NCBI GenBank assembly: GCA_017521925.1
Contig: JAFXBG010000001.1
Span: forward strand, 51,504-115,503
From: Clostridia bacterium
GTDB lineage: Bacteria > Bacillota > Clostridia > Oscillospirales > Acutalibacteraceae
Direction: 5' to 3'
Length of the DNA: 64,000 nt
The translations under genes were made by a program, and so were the position numbers. Each line of letters begins with the position of its first letter. Position 1 is the stretch's first letter. The notes beneath the pieces are model-generated. The model was not told the DNA's origin and did not search any database. It saw only the letters and a list, made by a program, of their open reading frames with translations. Shown here piece after piece: positions 31,780 through 41,169 of the stretch.

Positions 31780-33627
31780 ATGGCAAAGACAATTGGTATT
31801 GATTTAGGTACAACTAACTCTTGTGTAGCAGTTATCGAAGGCGGCGAGCCTGTAGTTATTGCTAACGCAGAAGGTGCAAGAACAACTCCCTCAGTAGTAG
31901 CTTTTGCAGCTAACGGCGAAAGACTTGTTGGTCAGGTTGCAAAGCGTCAGGCTATTACAAACCCCAAGGGCACAGTTGCTTCTATCAAAAGAGAAATGGG
32001 TACTGACTACAAAGTAAACATTAACGGCAAGGGTTACACACCTCAGGAGATTTCTGCAATGATTCTCCAGAAGCTTAAGAGTGATGCTGAGGCTTACCTT
32101 GGCGAAACAGTAACATCCGCTGTTATCACAGTTCCCGCATACTTTACTGATGCTCAGCGTCAGGCTACAAAAGACGCAGGTAAGATTGCAGGTCTTGATG
32201 TAAAGAGAATTATCAACGAGCCTACAGCTGCTGCACTTTCTTACGGTATTGACAAAGAGAACGACCAGAAGGTTCTTGTTTACGACCTCGGCGGTGGTAC
32301 ATTCGACGTTTCCATTATCGAAATGGGCGACGGTGTTCAGGAGGTTTTAGCAACAGCAGGTAACAACCGTCTCGGCGGTGACGACTTCGACCAGAGAATT
32401 ATCAACTGGATTGTTACAACTTACAAGACAGAGTCAGGTGTGGATTTAAGTGGTGACTCTATGGCTATGCAGAGACTTAAGGAAGCTGCAGAGAAGGCTA
32501 AGATTGAGCTTTCAGGCGTTACTTCCACACAGATTAACCTTCCTTACATTACCGCTGATGCTACAGGCCCCAAGCACCTTGATATGACTTTAACAAGAGC
32601 TAAGTTTAATGAGCTTACAGCTGATTTGGTTGAAAAGACAATCGTTCCTGTACGTCAGGCTCTTAAAGACTCAGGTCTTTCCATTGGCGAGATTGACAAG
32701 GTTCTTATGGTTGGCGGTTCTTCCAGAATTCCCGCTGTTCAGGAAGCTGTAAAGGCTCTTATCGGCAAGGAACCCTTCAAGGGTATTAACCCCGACGAGT
32801 GCGTTGCTATCGGTGCTGCTATTCAGGCAGGTGTTCTCGGCGGCGAGGTTGACGGCTTACTTCTCCTTGACGTTACTCCTCTTTCTCTCGGTGTTGAGAC
32901 AATGGGCGGCGTTATGACAAAGATTATCGACAGAAACACAACTATCCCCACAAAGAAGAGCCAGATTTTCTCTACTGCTGCTGACAACCAGACTCAGGTT
33001 GAGATTAATGTTCTTCAGGGTGAGCGTGAGTTTGCAAGAGATAACAAACAGCTTGGTCTCTTTGCCCTCACAGGTATTGCTCCTGCTCCCCGTGGTATTC
33101 CTCAGATTGAGGTTACATTCGACATCGATGCTAACGGTATTGTAAATGTTAGTGCTAAGGACCTTGGCACAGGTGCAGAGCAGAAGATTACAATTTCTTC
33201 TTCCACAAATATGTCCAAGGATGACATTGACAAGGCTGTTAAGGAAGCCGAGCAGTTTGCTGCTGAGGATAAGAAGAGAAGAGAAACTGTTGACGCAAAG
33301 AACGAGGCAGAAAACCTTTCTTATCAGGCAGAAAAGCTTGTTAACGAAAACGGCGATAAGCTTTCTGAGGATGACAAAAATGCAATTAACACAAAGGTAG
33401 CTGCTGTTAAGGATGCCCTCACAAAGGATGACAAGGACATCATCACTGCTGCTAAGGATGACCTGCAGAAAACTTTAAGCGACATCGGCACAAAGCTTTA
33501 TCAGGCTGCACAGGCTCAGGGTGCTGCTCCCGATATGGGCGGTTTCAACCCTGATATGGGCAACGCAGGCGGTGCAAACGGTGCTGACGGCAACGTTTAC
33601 GATGCAGATTTCACAGACGTTAACTAA
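31780..33627 (+). CDS. dnaK: Chaperone DnaK (Hsp70)
   Basis: The 615-residue Hsp70 has the phosphate-1 motif [26 protein letters not shown], and the [11 protein letters not shown] motif in the ATPase half. The substrate-binding domain ([19 protein letters not shown]) and a helical lid follow, and it ends with a Gly/Asn-rich tail and a DADFTDVN terminus. The length fits Gram-positive DnaK, which lacks the extra N-terminal loop of proteobacterial forms. ATG follows TTGGAGG. The gene ends in a terminator, so dnaJ may be uncoupled from it. Confidence 0.97.
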   Translation: MAKTIGIDLGTTNSCVAVIEGGEPVVIANAEGARTTPSVVAFAANGERLVGQVAKRQAITNPKGTVASIKREMGTDYKVNINGKGYTPQEISAMILQKLKSDAEAYLGETVTSAVITVPAYFTDAQRQATKDAGKIAGLDVKRIINEPTAAALSYGIDKENDQKVLVYDLGGGTFDVSIIEMGDGVQEVLATAGNNRLGGDDFDQRIINWIVTTYKTESGVDLSGDSMAMQRLKEAAEKAKIELSGVTSTQINLPYITADATGPKHLDMTLTRAKFNELTADLVEKTIVPVRQALKDSGLSIGEIDKVLMVGGSSRIPAVQEAVKALIGKEPFKGINPDECVAIGAAIQAGVLGGEVDGLLLLDVTPLSLGVETMGGVMTKIIDRNTTIPTKKSQIFSTAADNQTQVEINVLQGEREFARDNKQLGLFALTGIAPAPRGIPQIEVTFDIDANGIVNVSAKDLGTGAEQKITISSSTNMSKDDIDKAVKEAEQFAAEDKKRRETVDAKNEAENLSYQAEKLVNENGDKLSEDDKNAINTKVAAVKDALTKDDKDIITAAKDDLQKTLSDIGTKLYQAAQAQGAAPDMGGFNPDMGNAGGANGADGNVYDADFTDVN

Positions 33628-33651
33628 TTTAATATAAATAATAATTTCACT

Positions 33652-33686
33652 AAGCTGCCCTGATTTTTTCGGGGCAGCCTTTCCCC
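33652..33686 (+). terminator. Terminator after dnaK
   Basis: GCTGCCC pairs with GGGGCAGC across a T-rich loop and is followed by CTTTCCCC. Confidence 0.6.
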
Positions 33687-33689
33687 TGT

Positions 33690-33862
33690 ATGGCAATATC
33701 GCCGTTGTCGATATTGCAGTGATATATCTGCTTCGCAGATGTGATATTCGCCTTGTGGCGAGTGATGTTTTGCTTAAAGCAAAGTTAAGGGTCTGCGACG
33801 CAATTTATAGTGGGGAATGGATTTATGCATTCCAAATCAGAATGCATAAATGCGTTCCCTAC
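33690..33862 (+). repeat. Cluster of palindromic repeats between dnaK and dnaJ
   Basis: Five hairpins follow each other without a gene: GCAATATCG/CGATATTGC (33693-33717), ATCTGC-TTC-GCAGAT (33726-33740) flanked by GATAT, TCGCC/GGCGA (33748-33761), TTTGC/GCAAA near 33770, and a long nested stem ATTTATGCATTC/GAATGCATAAAT inside GGGAA/TTCCC (33812-33859). This looks like an interspersed hairpin array. Confidence 0.6.
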
Positions 33863-33895
33863 AAATTAAATCCTAAGTGAAAAGAGGGATATGTT

Positions 33896-35041
33896 TTGGC
33901 AAATAAAAGAGATTACTATGAGGTCCTTGGTGTTTCCAAGGGTGCAAGTGATGACGAAATAAAAAAGGCTTACCGTCAGGCGGCAAAAAAATACCATCCT
34001 GACTTAAACCCCGACAACAAAGAAGCCGAGGCAAAGTTTAAAGAGGTAAATGAAGCCTACGAGGTTCTTTCGGATAAAGATAAACGAGCAAGATATGACC
34101 AGTTCGGTCACGCAGGTGTTGACCCTAGCTACGGCGGCGGTGCAGGCGGCGGTAGTCCTTTCGGCGTTGATATGGACTTCGGTGATATTTTCTCAAGCGT
34201 TTTCGGCGGTTTTGGCGGATTTGGCGGAAGAAGAAACGCAAACCCCAATGCACCCCGCCGTGGTGCTGATGTTGAAACCTCGGTTACCATAAGTTTTGAT
34301 GAAGCCGCAAAGGGCTGTAAAAAGGAGATTTCCTATAATTCAGTTGTAACCTGTACTGAGTGTGGCGGAAGCGGTGCTCAGAAGGGCACAAGTCCCAAAA
34401 CTTGTTCTGTCTGCGGCGGCCGCGGACAGGTTATGGTTAACCAGCGTACACCTTTTGGTGTGGTACAGACTTCCCGTGTGTGCGATGCCTGTAAGGGTAC
34501 AGGTAAGGTTATAGAAAATCCTTGTAAGGCTTGCTCAGGAAACGGCAGAGTAAAGAAAAACCGTAAAATCGAAATCAACATTCCTGCAGGTATCAACGAC
34601 GAGCAGATGCTCAACGTTTCGGGTCAGGGCTCAAGTGGTACTAACGGCGGTCCTGCAGGCGATGTTCATGTATATGTAAATGTTCGTCCTCATCAGATTT
34701 TTGACAGACGAGGCGACGATGTATGGTGCGAGCTTCCCATAACCTTTGCACAGGCGGCGATGGGTGCCGAGGTTGTAGTACCTACCATTGACGGCAAAGT
34801 AAGTTACAACGTTCACGAGGGCACTCAGCCCGGTGATGTCTTTAAGCTTAAGGGCAAGGGTATACCCCACATAAACGGCAGAGGCAGAGGTGACCAGTAT
34901 GTTAAGGTTACCGTTGAAGTTCCTAAGAATTTAAATTCCAAGCAGAAGGAAATCCTTAAGCAGTTTGAGGCAGCTACCACAGACAAAAACTACGCAAAAC
35001 GCAAAGGTTTCTTTGATGTAATCAAAAAGCTTTTTGATTAA
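33896..35041 (+). CDS. dnaJ: Chaperone DnaJ (Hsp40)
   Basis: The 381-residue type I DnaJ has an N-terminal J domain with the HPD tripeptide ([10 protein letters not shown]) that stimulates DnaK ATPase, and a Gly/Phe linker. A zinc domain of four CxxCxGxG repeats follows ([32 protein letters not shown]), then the C-terminal peptide-binding region. It starts with TTG at 33896 (AGAGGGA upstream). It is separated from dnaK by a terminator and 170 bp of hairpin repeats, with no CIRCE of its own. Confidence 0.96.
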   Translation: MANKRDYYEVLGVSKGASDDEIKKAYRQAAKKYHPDLNPDNKEAEAKFKEVNEAYEVLSDKDKRARYDQFGHAGVDPSYGGGAGGGSPFGVDMDFGDIFSSVFGGFGGFGGRRNANPNAPRRGADVETSVTISFDEAAKGCKKEISYNSVVTCTECGGSGAQKGTSPKTCSVCGGRGQVMVNQRTPFGVVQTSRVCDACKGTGKVIENPCKACSGNGRVKKNRKIEINIPAGINDEQMLNVSGQGSSGTNGGPAGDVHVYVNVRPHQIFDRRGDDVWCELPITFAQAAMGAEVVVPTIDGKVSYNVHEGTQPGDVFKLKGKGIPHINGRGRGDQYVKVTVEVPKNLNSKQKEILKQFEAATTDKNYAKRKGFFDVIKKLFD

Positions 35042-35053
35042 GGAGTCGGAATT

Positions 35054-35974
35054 ATGCAGTGGACAGAGCTTACCGTAAAGGTTAATCATACTGACACCGA
35101 TGTAGCATCGGACATTTTAAGTTTTGCGGCAGAGGGCGGTATTTACGTTGAGGATTACTCATCTCTTGAAGAAGACGTTTATGAGGTTATCCCCTGGGGA
35201 ATGATTGACGACGAGCTACTCACAAAAGACAGAGAGTCAGTACTTATTCACATATACATCAAGCCAGAGTCAAATCCTGTTGAGGTTAAGGCATTTATTG
35301 ACGAAAGGCTTAATGCGGCAGATATTGCCCACGAAATCGACCTTGTTTTAAAGGAAGAGGACGAATGGCTTAATAACTGGCGTCAGTATTATCAGCCCAT
35401 TGAGGTTGGTGAAAATTTACTTATTCAGCCTGTTTTCAGAGATGAAGTAAAGGATACAGACCGTACAGTTATTAAAATCGAGCCGGGCCTTGCATTCGGC
35501 ACAGGCAACCACGAGTCTACCCGTCTTTGTTTAGAGGCTGTGGAAAAGTATACTGAAAAGGGTATGCGTGTGCTTGACGTAGGTTGCGGCAGCGGAATTC
35601 TGGGTATTGCTTCAACACTTTTAGGTGCAAAGGAAGCCTACGGAGTTGATATTGACGAAACCGCTGTGCGTATTGCCAATGAAAATGCAGAGCTTAACTC
35701 TGTTGTAGGCAAATTTACTGCTGAGTGCGGTGATTTAACAGAGCACGCCAAGGGTAAATTTAATTTGGTGCTTGCAAATATTGTTGCAGATGTTATAATC
35801 AGTCTTACAGAGAATATCAAAACCTATATGGCGGATGATGCGGTCTTTGTTATGAGCGGTATTATCGATACAAGAGAGCAGGATGTTCTTGCGGCTTTAG
35901 ACAAAAACGGTTTTGATATTATCGAGCGTAAACCCGAAAATGGTTGGGTTTGCTTAGTTTCAAAAAGCAGGTAA
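35054..35974 (+). CDS. prmA: Ribosomal protein L11 methyltransferase
   Basis: The 306-residue protein has an N-terminal substrate-recognition domain (WTELTVKVNHTDTDVASDILS) and a SAM-binding domain with EPGLAFGTGNHESTRLCLEA, VLDVGCGSGILGIAS and NLVLANIVADVI, which together identify PrmA. It trimethylates L11 at several residues. It lies 12 bp after dnaJ, a conserved clostridial order, so it is probably co-transcribed. Confidence 0.95.
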   Translation: MQWTELTVKVNHTDTDVASDILSFAAEGGIYVEDYSSLEEDVYEVIPWGMIDDELLTKDRESVLIHIYIKPESNPVEVKAFIDERLNAADIAHEIDLVLKEEDEWLNNWRQYYQPIEVGENLLIQPVFRDEVKDTDRTVIKIEPGLAFGTGNHESTRLCLEAVEKYTEKGMRVLDVGCGSGILGIASTLLGAKEAYGVDIDETAVRIANENAELNSVVGKFTAECGDLTEHAKGKFNLVLANIVADVIISLTENIKTYMADDAVFVMSGIIDTREQDVLAALDKNGFDIIERKPENGWVCLVSKSR

Positions 35975-36040
35975 AATTCATACAGACGTCACATAGGTGT
36001 TTTAGAATTTATCTGTAAAATTTTTCGGAGGTTGATTTTA

Positions 36041-36736
36041 ATGAAAAAGCCCACAAAAAGAGAAACACTTAACTTAATTCTTTCTGCATTTTTAATTTTA
36101 GGCTACATTGTCTGCACCTACTTTTTCCTGACATTTGCGGCAAGCACTGCACCTCAGCTTGAGCCTTATGTTCAGGTTTTGGTATTTGTGATTTTTGGTC
36201 TTGTTGTTTTCTATGCAACCAGAATCGGCGACGGCAAGCAGGTAAAGCGTTTTAGCATTGCTACACTTGTTATTCTTGATATTCCTGCACTTTACGCAAT
36301 TTTAGCTTACTTTATGCCCAATATGCCTTTGCACAATTTTGTTGCAAATTTAGGCGGTGCATCTGCTCTTGCATACAGTCCTTTGCTTATTCTTGCCTGT
36401 ATTGCTTTAGGTTACGGTATTCCTTATACCTTCTTAAGCGGTTATGAGGAGAAGTCTGAGGACGAGGCAGAAGCTCTTGCAGTTCTTGATAAAGCACTTG
36501 AAGCTTTCGAGGAAGAAGGCGAGCCTGTTATCTTTGCAGTTTGCGACAAGGATGACGAGGGTGCACTTTTAGTTGTTGACGACCTTGACCCCGAGCTTTC
36601 AGAGGAAAAGGAAATCCGCCAGATGTATGCTATTACTCTTGATGGCGTTGCTCCTGTAGGAAGTTTTGTAAAGTTAGTTGAAACCGACTGTGCAGAGCTT
36701 GATATTGAGGATAGTTCTGCTGAGGTTGAGGAATAA
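36041..36736 (+). CDS. Polytopic membrane protein of unknown function with acidic tail
   Basis: The 231-residue protein has four predicted membrane helices (about residues 10-35, 43-60, 72-92 and 105-130) and an acidic cytoplasmic C-terminal half (from about residue 135, YEEKSEDEAEALAVLDKALEAFEEE onward). ATG 36041 lies ten bases after CGGAGG; an in-frame ATA-preceded start at 36032 overlaps the ribosome site. I do not recognise the family. It sits between prmA and the Mrp-type ATPase. Confidence 0.75.
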   Translation: MKKPTKRETLNLILSAFLILGYIVCTYFFLTFAASTAPQLEPYVQVLVFVIFGLVVFYATRIGDGKQVKRFSIATLVILDIPALYAILAYFMPNMPLHNFVANLGGASALAYSPLLILACIALGYGIPYTFLSGYEEKSEDEAEALAVLDKALEAFEEEGEPVIFAVCDKDDEGALLVVDDLDPELSEEKEIRQMYAITLDGVAPVGSFVKLVETDCAELDIEDSSAEVEE

Positions 36737-36773
36737 TATTAATATAAATTGTAATAAAAAGAGGAATCATTAA

Positions 36774-37601
36774 ATGGGTTGTACACACAATTGTGAGACT
36801 TGCGGCTCCAACTGTAACTCCGCAAAAGAAAACGAAATAAAAAAAGAAGCTTTGAATAATCAAAGCTCCGTTAAAAAGGTTATCGGTGTTGTATCGGGCA
36901 AAGGCGGCGTCGGCAAAAGCCTTGTTACCTCTGCTTTAGCAGTAACAATGAACCGCCGAGGTTTTAAGACTGCTATTCTTGATGCTGATATTACAGGCCC
37001 CTCTATCCCCAAGGCTTTCGGTTTAAAGGACAAGTGTATGGGTTCTGAGTTCGGTATTCTGCCTGTTACTACAAAGACAGGTATCGACGTGGTTTCCATT
37101 AACCTTCTTTTAGAAAACGACACCGACCCCGTTGTATGGCGTGGCCCTATTATTGCAGGTACTGTAAAGCAGTTCTGGACAGAGGTTGTATGGCGAAATG
37201 AAGATTATATGTTTATAGATATGCCTCCCGGAACAGGCGACGTTCCCCTTACTGTTTTCCAGAGCTTACCCCTTGACGGTATTGTGGTTGTAACTTCTCC
37301 CCAGGAGCTTGTTTCAATGATTGTTGAAAAGGCTGCAAAAATGGCTGACCTTATGCAGGTTCCTATTTTAGGTGTTGTTGAGAATATGAGCTACTTCAAG
37401 TGCGATGAGTGCGGTAAAGAGCATAAGATTTACGGCGAAAGCAACATCGATGCCGTTGCCGCAAAATACGGCACAGAGGTTATTGCAAAGCTTCCCATTG
37501 ACCCTTCTCTTGCACTTTGCACAGACACAGGTTCTATGGAGCTTTTCGTAGGCGATTATTTCGAAAATGCCGCCGACGTTATCGAAGCAAAAACAAAATA
37601 A
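36774..37601 (+). CDS. Mrp/NBP35-family Fe-S cluster carrier ATPase
   Basis: The 275-residue P-loop ATPase has deviant Walker A SGKGGVGKS, then DADITGPSIPKAFG, DMPPGTGDVPLTV and VENMSYFKCDECGKEH, whose CxxC pair bridges an Fe-S cluster in the dimer. An N-terminal Cys-rich segment (CTHNCETCGSNCNS) resembles that of NBP35-type proteins. It probably carries Fe-S clusters to apo-enzymes. ATG 36774 follows AAAGAGGAATC. A strong terminator shared with trxA follows. Confidence 0.92.
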   Translation: MGCTHNCETCGSNCNSAKENEIKKEALNNQSSVKKVIGVVSGKGGVGKSLVTSALAVTMNRRGFKTAILDADITGPSIPKAFGLKDKCMGSEFGILPVTTKTGIDVVSINLLLENDTDPVVWRGPIIAGTVKQFWTEVVWRNEDYMFIDMPPGTGDVPLTVFQSLPLDGIVVVTSPQELVSMIVEKAAKMADLMQVPILGVVENMSYFKCDECGKEHKIYGESNIDAVAAKYGTEVIAKLPIDPSLALCTDTGSMELFVGDYFENAADVIEAKTK

Positions 37602-37605
37602 TCCA

Positions 37606-37652
37606 AAAAAATTACACCCTTGCGAAACTAATCGCAAGGGTGTTTGTACTTT
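37606..37652. terminator. Bidirectional terminator between the Mrp gene and trxA
   Basis: ACACCCTTGCGA pairs with TCGCAAGGGTGT, with A/T-rich flanks on both sides, between two convergent genes. Confidence 0.85.
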
Positions 37653-37660
37653 TTAAAAGG

Positions 37661-37975
37661 TTATGCGTTGTCTATCATTTCAATAATCTGATTTTTGGCT
37701 CGCATTCCGATTGCCTTGTCAACGGCTTTGCCGTTTTTGATTACGATTAAAGTAGGAATGCTGGTGATACCGAAGCTCATTGCTAATTCCTGCTCCTCAT
37801 CTACGTCGATTTTGCCGACGGTGATGTCGGGACATTCCTCGGCAACCTCGTTTAAAATAGGTGCAATCATCTGGCAGGGACCGCACCAGGTTGCCCAGAA
37901 GTCTAAAAGTACAACCTTCTCGGTTTCCATAACTTCTTTATTAAAATTATCCTTTGTAATATGAACAAGTGCCAT
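37661..37975 (-). CDS. trxA: Thioredoxin
   Basis: The 104-residue thioredoxin has the active site WCGPC (Cys31, Cys34) after LLDFWATW, the cis-Pro segment GITSIPTLIVIKNG and the buried Asp of LLDF. It reduces protein disulfides. ATG 37975 follows AAAGGAG; the longer upstream frame overlaps the neighbour and is not needed. The FTR-like protein lies immediately upstream on the same strand (16 bp), suggesting electrons reach this thioredoxin from ferredoxin. Confidence 0.95.
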   Translation of the reverse strand: MALVHITKDNFNKEVMETEKVVLLDFWATWCGPCQMIAPILNEVAEECPDITVGKIDVDEEQELAMSFGITSIPTLIVIKNGKAVDKAIGMRAKNQIIEMIDNA

Positions 37976-37991
37976 ATATAAAACTCCTTTC

Positions 37992-38192
37992 TTAGTCTTT
38001 GGATTTGTAGTAGAGCATACAGTGGCAATAGCCTTCAAAATCGGGGTCTGCCATCTGTTCTTTAAACTCTTTGCAGATGCATTTGTTTTCTTCGGTTTTA
38101 GGGAGTCTGCAGGGGCAGTATCCGCCCTTTGCCTTTAAGCCTGCTTTGATTTTTTCAACAATTTCCTTATTTTCGTTAAGTCTTATTGCCAT
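37992..38192 (-). CDS. Ferredoxin-thioredoxin reductase catalytic-chain-like protein
   Basis: The 66-residue protein has three Cys pairs: CPC (26-28), CIC (38-40) and CHC (56-58). They match the CPC/CPC/CHC pattern of the FTR catalytic beta chain, whose 4Fe-4S cluster and disulfide pass single electrons from ferredoxin to thioredoxin. Plant FTR spaces the motifs by 16 and 8 residues; here they are 9 and 15, so the total is the same but the middle pair is shifted. ATG 38192 follows AGGTGAT. There is no variable alpha chain nearby. Co-transcription with trxA supports the function. Confidence 0.85.
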   Translation of the reverse strand: MAIRLNENKEIVEKIKAGLKAKGGYCPCRLPKTEENKCICKEFKEQMADPDFEGYCHCMLYYKSKD

Positions 38193-38237
38193 ATGTATCA
38201 CCTCTTAAATATATTATAAATTAATCTCTTCGATTAA

Positions 38238-39530
38238 TCAATAGTAAGAAATAGCAGTTTCGATTTCTTCCTCGTAAAAATCGTCTTCGTACTCGTTTTC
38301 GGGGTAATATTCTTCATCGGCGTTTGTTTCTTCTTCGTAATACTCCTCGGTGTAAATTTCGGTTTCTTCAGGGTAGTAAATCTCTTCGGTTTCTGCCTCA
38401 GTTTCAGCCTCGGTTTTTGGTGCTGTGGTGGTAGTAGGCTCTGTTTCAACCTTATAGTCCACAGGAACCTTAAGCATATTTAAAATTTCCTGTTTGTCAG
38501 CTTCGTCCTCTATAACCGCTGGCTGAAAGCTGTTTATGTCCCCTGTGTAAACATAGCAAGGGGTTATGTTTGTTTCAGCGGTTATTTTTCCTGAGTCGTC
38601 TTTTGTAAGATTTACCCCGTATATAACGGTTTTATTTTCGGGGTAGTTGTTGCCTGCAAAGCAGAAATTGCCAAGAGAATAAAAAATGGGGACATTGTTT
38701 ACAACCTCAATTGGTTGTAGCACGTGGGGATGAGCACCTACAATAAGGTCGCAAAGTCCCGAGTTTGCAAGGTCACGGCAAGCATCAATCTTGAAGTTGT
38801 CAGGCTCGTGCTGACCTTCTTCTCCGCCGTGGAAGAATACAACTTTGAAGTCGCATTTGTCCTGCATTTCTTCGAGAGCATCAAAAATATCATTCACCTG
38901 ATAATAACCCCACAGGTGGGCATACACAACGCCTACCTTGATGCCGTTTTTCTCAAAATACAGGGGTATGCAGTCCTCACCTACCAAAAGCCCTGCATCC
39001 TCAAGAGCATTGACGGTGTCATTATAGCCTTCGTCACCGAAGTCATAGGTATGATTATTTACAACACCTGCAATTTCTACGGAACCCTCGGTTAAAATCT
39101 CTGCATTTTTTGTTTTTGCCATAAACCAAAAGGCTGGGCCGTCGTCGCCTTTATCAACAGGGCGGAGCTTCATATTGTCAGAAAGTACGGTTTCCATATT
39201 TGCTAAAGTAAAGTCGTCCTGCTCTAAAACTCCTTTAACCTTCTCAAAAAAGTAGCTTAAAGGCTTATTTTCAGAGTACCATATAAAAGATTCGTACCCA
39301 TAGTCTACAGGGTCACCGCCTATTACGCAGTCACCGATAAAGGACATCTTAAGGGTGTTTTCCTTTTTTGGTGCGGTGGTGGCGATTACTGGTGCGGCTT
39401 CGGTTGTTTCTATAGGAGTTGCGGTCGGGGGTTTTTGGGGGTCTGATGTAAGTCCTAAAACCAGAAATACTATTATAACCGCCATAAAAGCAGAAACTAA
39501 GGGAATAAGAATTTTCTTGTTTATTTTCAT
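38238..39530 (-). CDS. CapA-family (poly-gamma-glutamate synthesis type) metallophosphatase-like protein
   Basis: The 430-residue protein has an N-terminal membrane anchor (about residues 5-26), a short Thr/Pro linker and a CapA domain with SFIGDCVIGGD, ANMETVLSD, AGVVNNHTYDFGDEG, VVFFHGGEE and VGAHPHVLQPIEVV, the metallophosphoesterase-like metal ligands. The C-terminal 60 residues are extremely rich in Glu/Tyr (EEYYEEETNADEEYYPENEY). The family was first linked to poly-gamma-glutamate capsule, but no capBC partners are here, so the substrate is unknown. ATG 39530 follows AGGTGAT. Confidence 0.88.
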   Translation of the reverse strand: MKINKKILIPLVSAFMAVIIVFLVLGLTSDPQKPPTATPIETTEAAPVIATTAPKKENTLKMSFIGDCVIGGDPVDYGYESFIWYSENKPLSYFFEKVKGVLEQDDFTLANMETVLSDNMKLRPVDKGDDGPAFWFMAKTKNAEILTEGSVEIAGVVNNHTYDFGDEGYNDTVNALEDAGLLVGEDCIPLYFEKNGIKVGVVYAHLWGYYQVNDIFDALEEMQDKCDFKVVFFHGGEEGQHEPDNFKIDACRDLANSGLCDLIVGAHPHVLQPIEVVNNVPIFYSLGNFCFAGNNYPENKTVIYGVNLTKDDSGKITAETNITPCYVYTGDINSFQPAVIEDEADKQEILNMLKVPVDYKVETEPTTTTAPKTEAETEAETEEIYYPEETEIYTEEYYEEETNADEEYYPENEYEDDFYEEEIETAISYY

Positions 39531-39638
39531 AATTATCACCTTTAATCACTTTATATCACAAATGATTTTTTCATTCAACAACATAAATGTTACAAAAGCA
39601 GGAAACTTTTGTATTTTGCAGAAAATAGTGTTATCAGG

Positions 39639-39667
39639 TTGACTTTTAGATTTTATATAACTATAAT
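39639..39667 (+). promoter_or_regulatory. Promoter of the small membrane protein at 39700
   Basis: TTGACT (39639-39644) and TATAAT (39662-39667) are separated by 17 bases, 32 bases before the start codon. Confidence 0.8.
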
Positions 39668-39699
39668 TAAGTAAGAAAAATTTAAAAGGAGTTTTAAAA

Positions 39700-39903
39700 A
39701 TGGTTATTTTAAACTTAGCATATCTTGACCCCTCTGTTATTACAATCGCCTTTTCAGCAGTTGCAGGTGTAGCAGTTACAATCGGTGCTGCAGTTGCAGT
39801 TTATTACCACAAGGTTAAGAAAAAGGTTAACGACAAGCTTGGCATTGACGAGAACGCCAAGAAGGAAGTTGAAGAGGACGTAACAGGTTCTTTCGGCGAA
39901 TAA
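39700..39903 (+). CDS. Small membrane protein (67 aa)
   Basis: The protein has one hydrophobic segment (about residues 14-37, ITIAFSAVAGVAVTIGAAVAVYY) followed by a charged Lys-rich then Glu-rich cytoplasmic tail (KVKKKVNDKLGIDENAKKEVEEDV). It has a strong promoter, a ribosome site (AAAAGGAG) and a terminator, so it is a single-gene unit. Function unknown. Confidence 0.75.
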   Translation: MVILNLAYLDPSVITIAFSAVAGVAVTIGAAVAVYYHKVKKKVNDKLGIDENAKKEVEEDVTGSFGE

Positions 39904-39917
39904 TCAATAACAGTAAA

Positions 39918-39961
39918 TGAGGTTGTGTCACTAATTCCGTGGGGCAACCTCTTTTGTTTTC
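39918..39961 (+). terminator. Terminator after the 67-aa protein
   Basis: GAGGTTG pairs with CAACCTC across a 19-base loop and is followed by TTTTGTTTTC. Confidence 0.7.
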
Positions 39962-40049
39962 TTATGCTGATAAGATACTTGTTGGCACAGCAAGTAAGAA
40001 ATCTTAAATATATAAAGAGCAGTTCCGAATTTTGAAAGGGGAAGGTGTA

Positions 40050-40388
40050 GTGAAAAGAAAAAATCATTTCTCAACATTATCTGTCGTTTTTACTGCGTTG
40101 ACTTCGGTTTGCTTTATGTTTATGGCATTGGATTGTATTTACATAATAAATCTTGAGAAAGAGCTTGTGTCGGTGCTTATTGCCTTTGGTTTTGCTTTTG
40201 CGGCGGTTGTGTTGGCATTTCTTGTAATTGTTTTCGGAGTCCTTGGTGTTGTATTTGCCGTGTTGGCATTTAAAAGGCAAGGAAATAAAACTTTGAATAT
40301 TATTACTCTTACTATGGCGGCTGTTTTGGTTGCGGTTACTATAGGTTTATTTGTGTTTGTTTATTGTTGGTCTTTGTCAGGGAGCTAA
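40050..40388 (+). CDS. Small polytopic membrane protein of unknown function
   Basis: The 112-residue protein has three hydrophobic segments (about residues 8-30, 36-66 and 76-105) and few charged residues between them (KRQGNK). GTG 40050 follows GGGGAAGG; an in-frame TTG at 40032 lies upstream of the ribosome site. I do not recognise the family. Confidence 0.65.
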   Translation: MKRKNHFSTLSVVFTALTSVCFMFMALDCIYIINLEKELVSVLIAFGFAFAAVVLAFLVIVFGVLGVVFAVLAFKRQGNKTLNIITLTMAAVLVAVTIGLFVFVYCWSLSGS

Positions 40389-40401
40389 GAGAGAATAAAA
40401 A

Positions 40402-40450
40402 TAAAAAACGGTGCTGTCTCACTAATTCAGTAAGTCAGCACCGTTTTTCT
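40402..40450. terminator. Bidirectional terminator between the small membrane protein and mtnN
   Basis: AAAAACGGTGCTG pairs with CAGCACCGTTTTT, 13 bp perfect, between convergent genes. Confidence 0.85.
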
Positions 40451-40462
40451 TGCAAAAATATG

Positions 40463-41158
40463 TTACATTTCATTTATAAATTCAGACAAAACCGTAGTTG
40501 TTTTTGCGGCGGCAAAGGCTTTGAAACTTTCGTAGTCCATGGATGTAGAGTTTGTCAGGTCGTCTGAAATGCATCTTAAAATTGCAAATGGTACATTATT
40601 GCGGTAGCAAGTATGGCCGACGGCACCGCCCTCCATTTCGCAGGCAAGGGCACTAAATTCTTTGCCCAAGGCAAGGCGTTTTTCGGTGTCGCTTATAAAT
40701 TGGTCGCCTGTGGCGATTCTGCCTTTTAATACAGTTGTGTTTTCTAAGGTTTCGCAGACTTTTAAAAGAGCTTTACAAAGCTTTTTGTCAGCAGGAAGGT
40801 CTACTCTCTGCTCGTCTTTAAAGCAGATAAGTCCTTTGGGGTCGCCGAAAGCGGTGGTGTCGTAGTCATGCTCTACAGCATCCGTGCTGATTACAATATC
40901 GCCAACCTTGAGCTTTTCTGAAAGGGCACCGCCTACTCCGCTGTTAATAAGAGCGGCGGGGGAGAATTTGTCTATCATTACCTGAGTAGTAACGGCGGCG
41001 TTTACCTTGCCTATACCGCACTCGGTTACTACTACGTCTTTGCCGTGAATTGTGCCCTTTGTAAAAGTGGCACCTGCCTTTCTGATTTCTTCTTTGTTTT
41101 CCATAAGATTAAGGATACCCTCAACCTCAACAGCCATTGCACAAATAATTCCTAACAT
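40463..41158 (-). CDS. mtnN: 5'-methylthioadenosine/S-adenosylhomocysteine nucleosidase
   Basis: The 231-residue enzyme cleaves the glycosidic bond of MTA and SAH in the methionine and activated-methyl cycle. Family features are IICAMAVEVEGIL at the start, VVTECGIGKVNAAV, NSGVGGALSEKLKVGDIVIS, ALACEMEGGAVGHTCYRNNVPF (substrate-binding MEGAA-like block) and ILRCISDD with the catalytic Asp. It is encoded 11 bp after rsmE on the same strand. Confidence 0.95.
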   Translation of the reverse strand: MLGIICAMAVEVEGILNLMENKEEIRKAGATFTKGTIHGKDVVVTECGIGKVNAAVTTQVMIDKFSPAALINSGVGGALSEKLKVGDIVISTDAVEHDYDTTAFGDPKGLICFKDEQRVDLPADKKLCKALLKVCETLENTTVLKGRIATGDQFISDTEKRLALGKEFSALACEMEGGAVGHTCYRNNVPFAILRCISDDLTNSTSMDYESFKAFAAAKTTTVLSEFINEM

Positions 41159-41169
41159 ATTAATACTCC

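Noticed and set aside
38238-39530. Capsule (poly-gamma-glutamate) locus
   Set aside because: Only the CapA-like protein is present and no CapB/CapC ligase genes are nearby.
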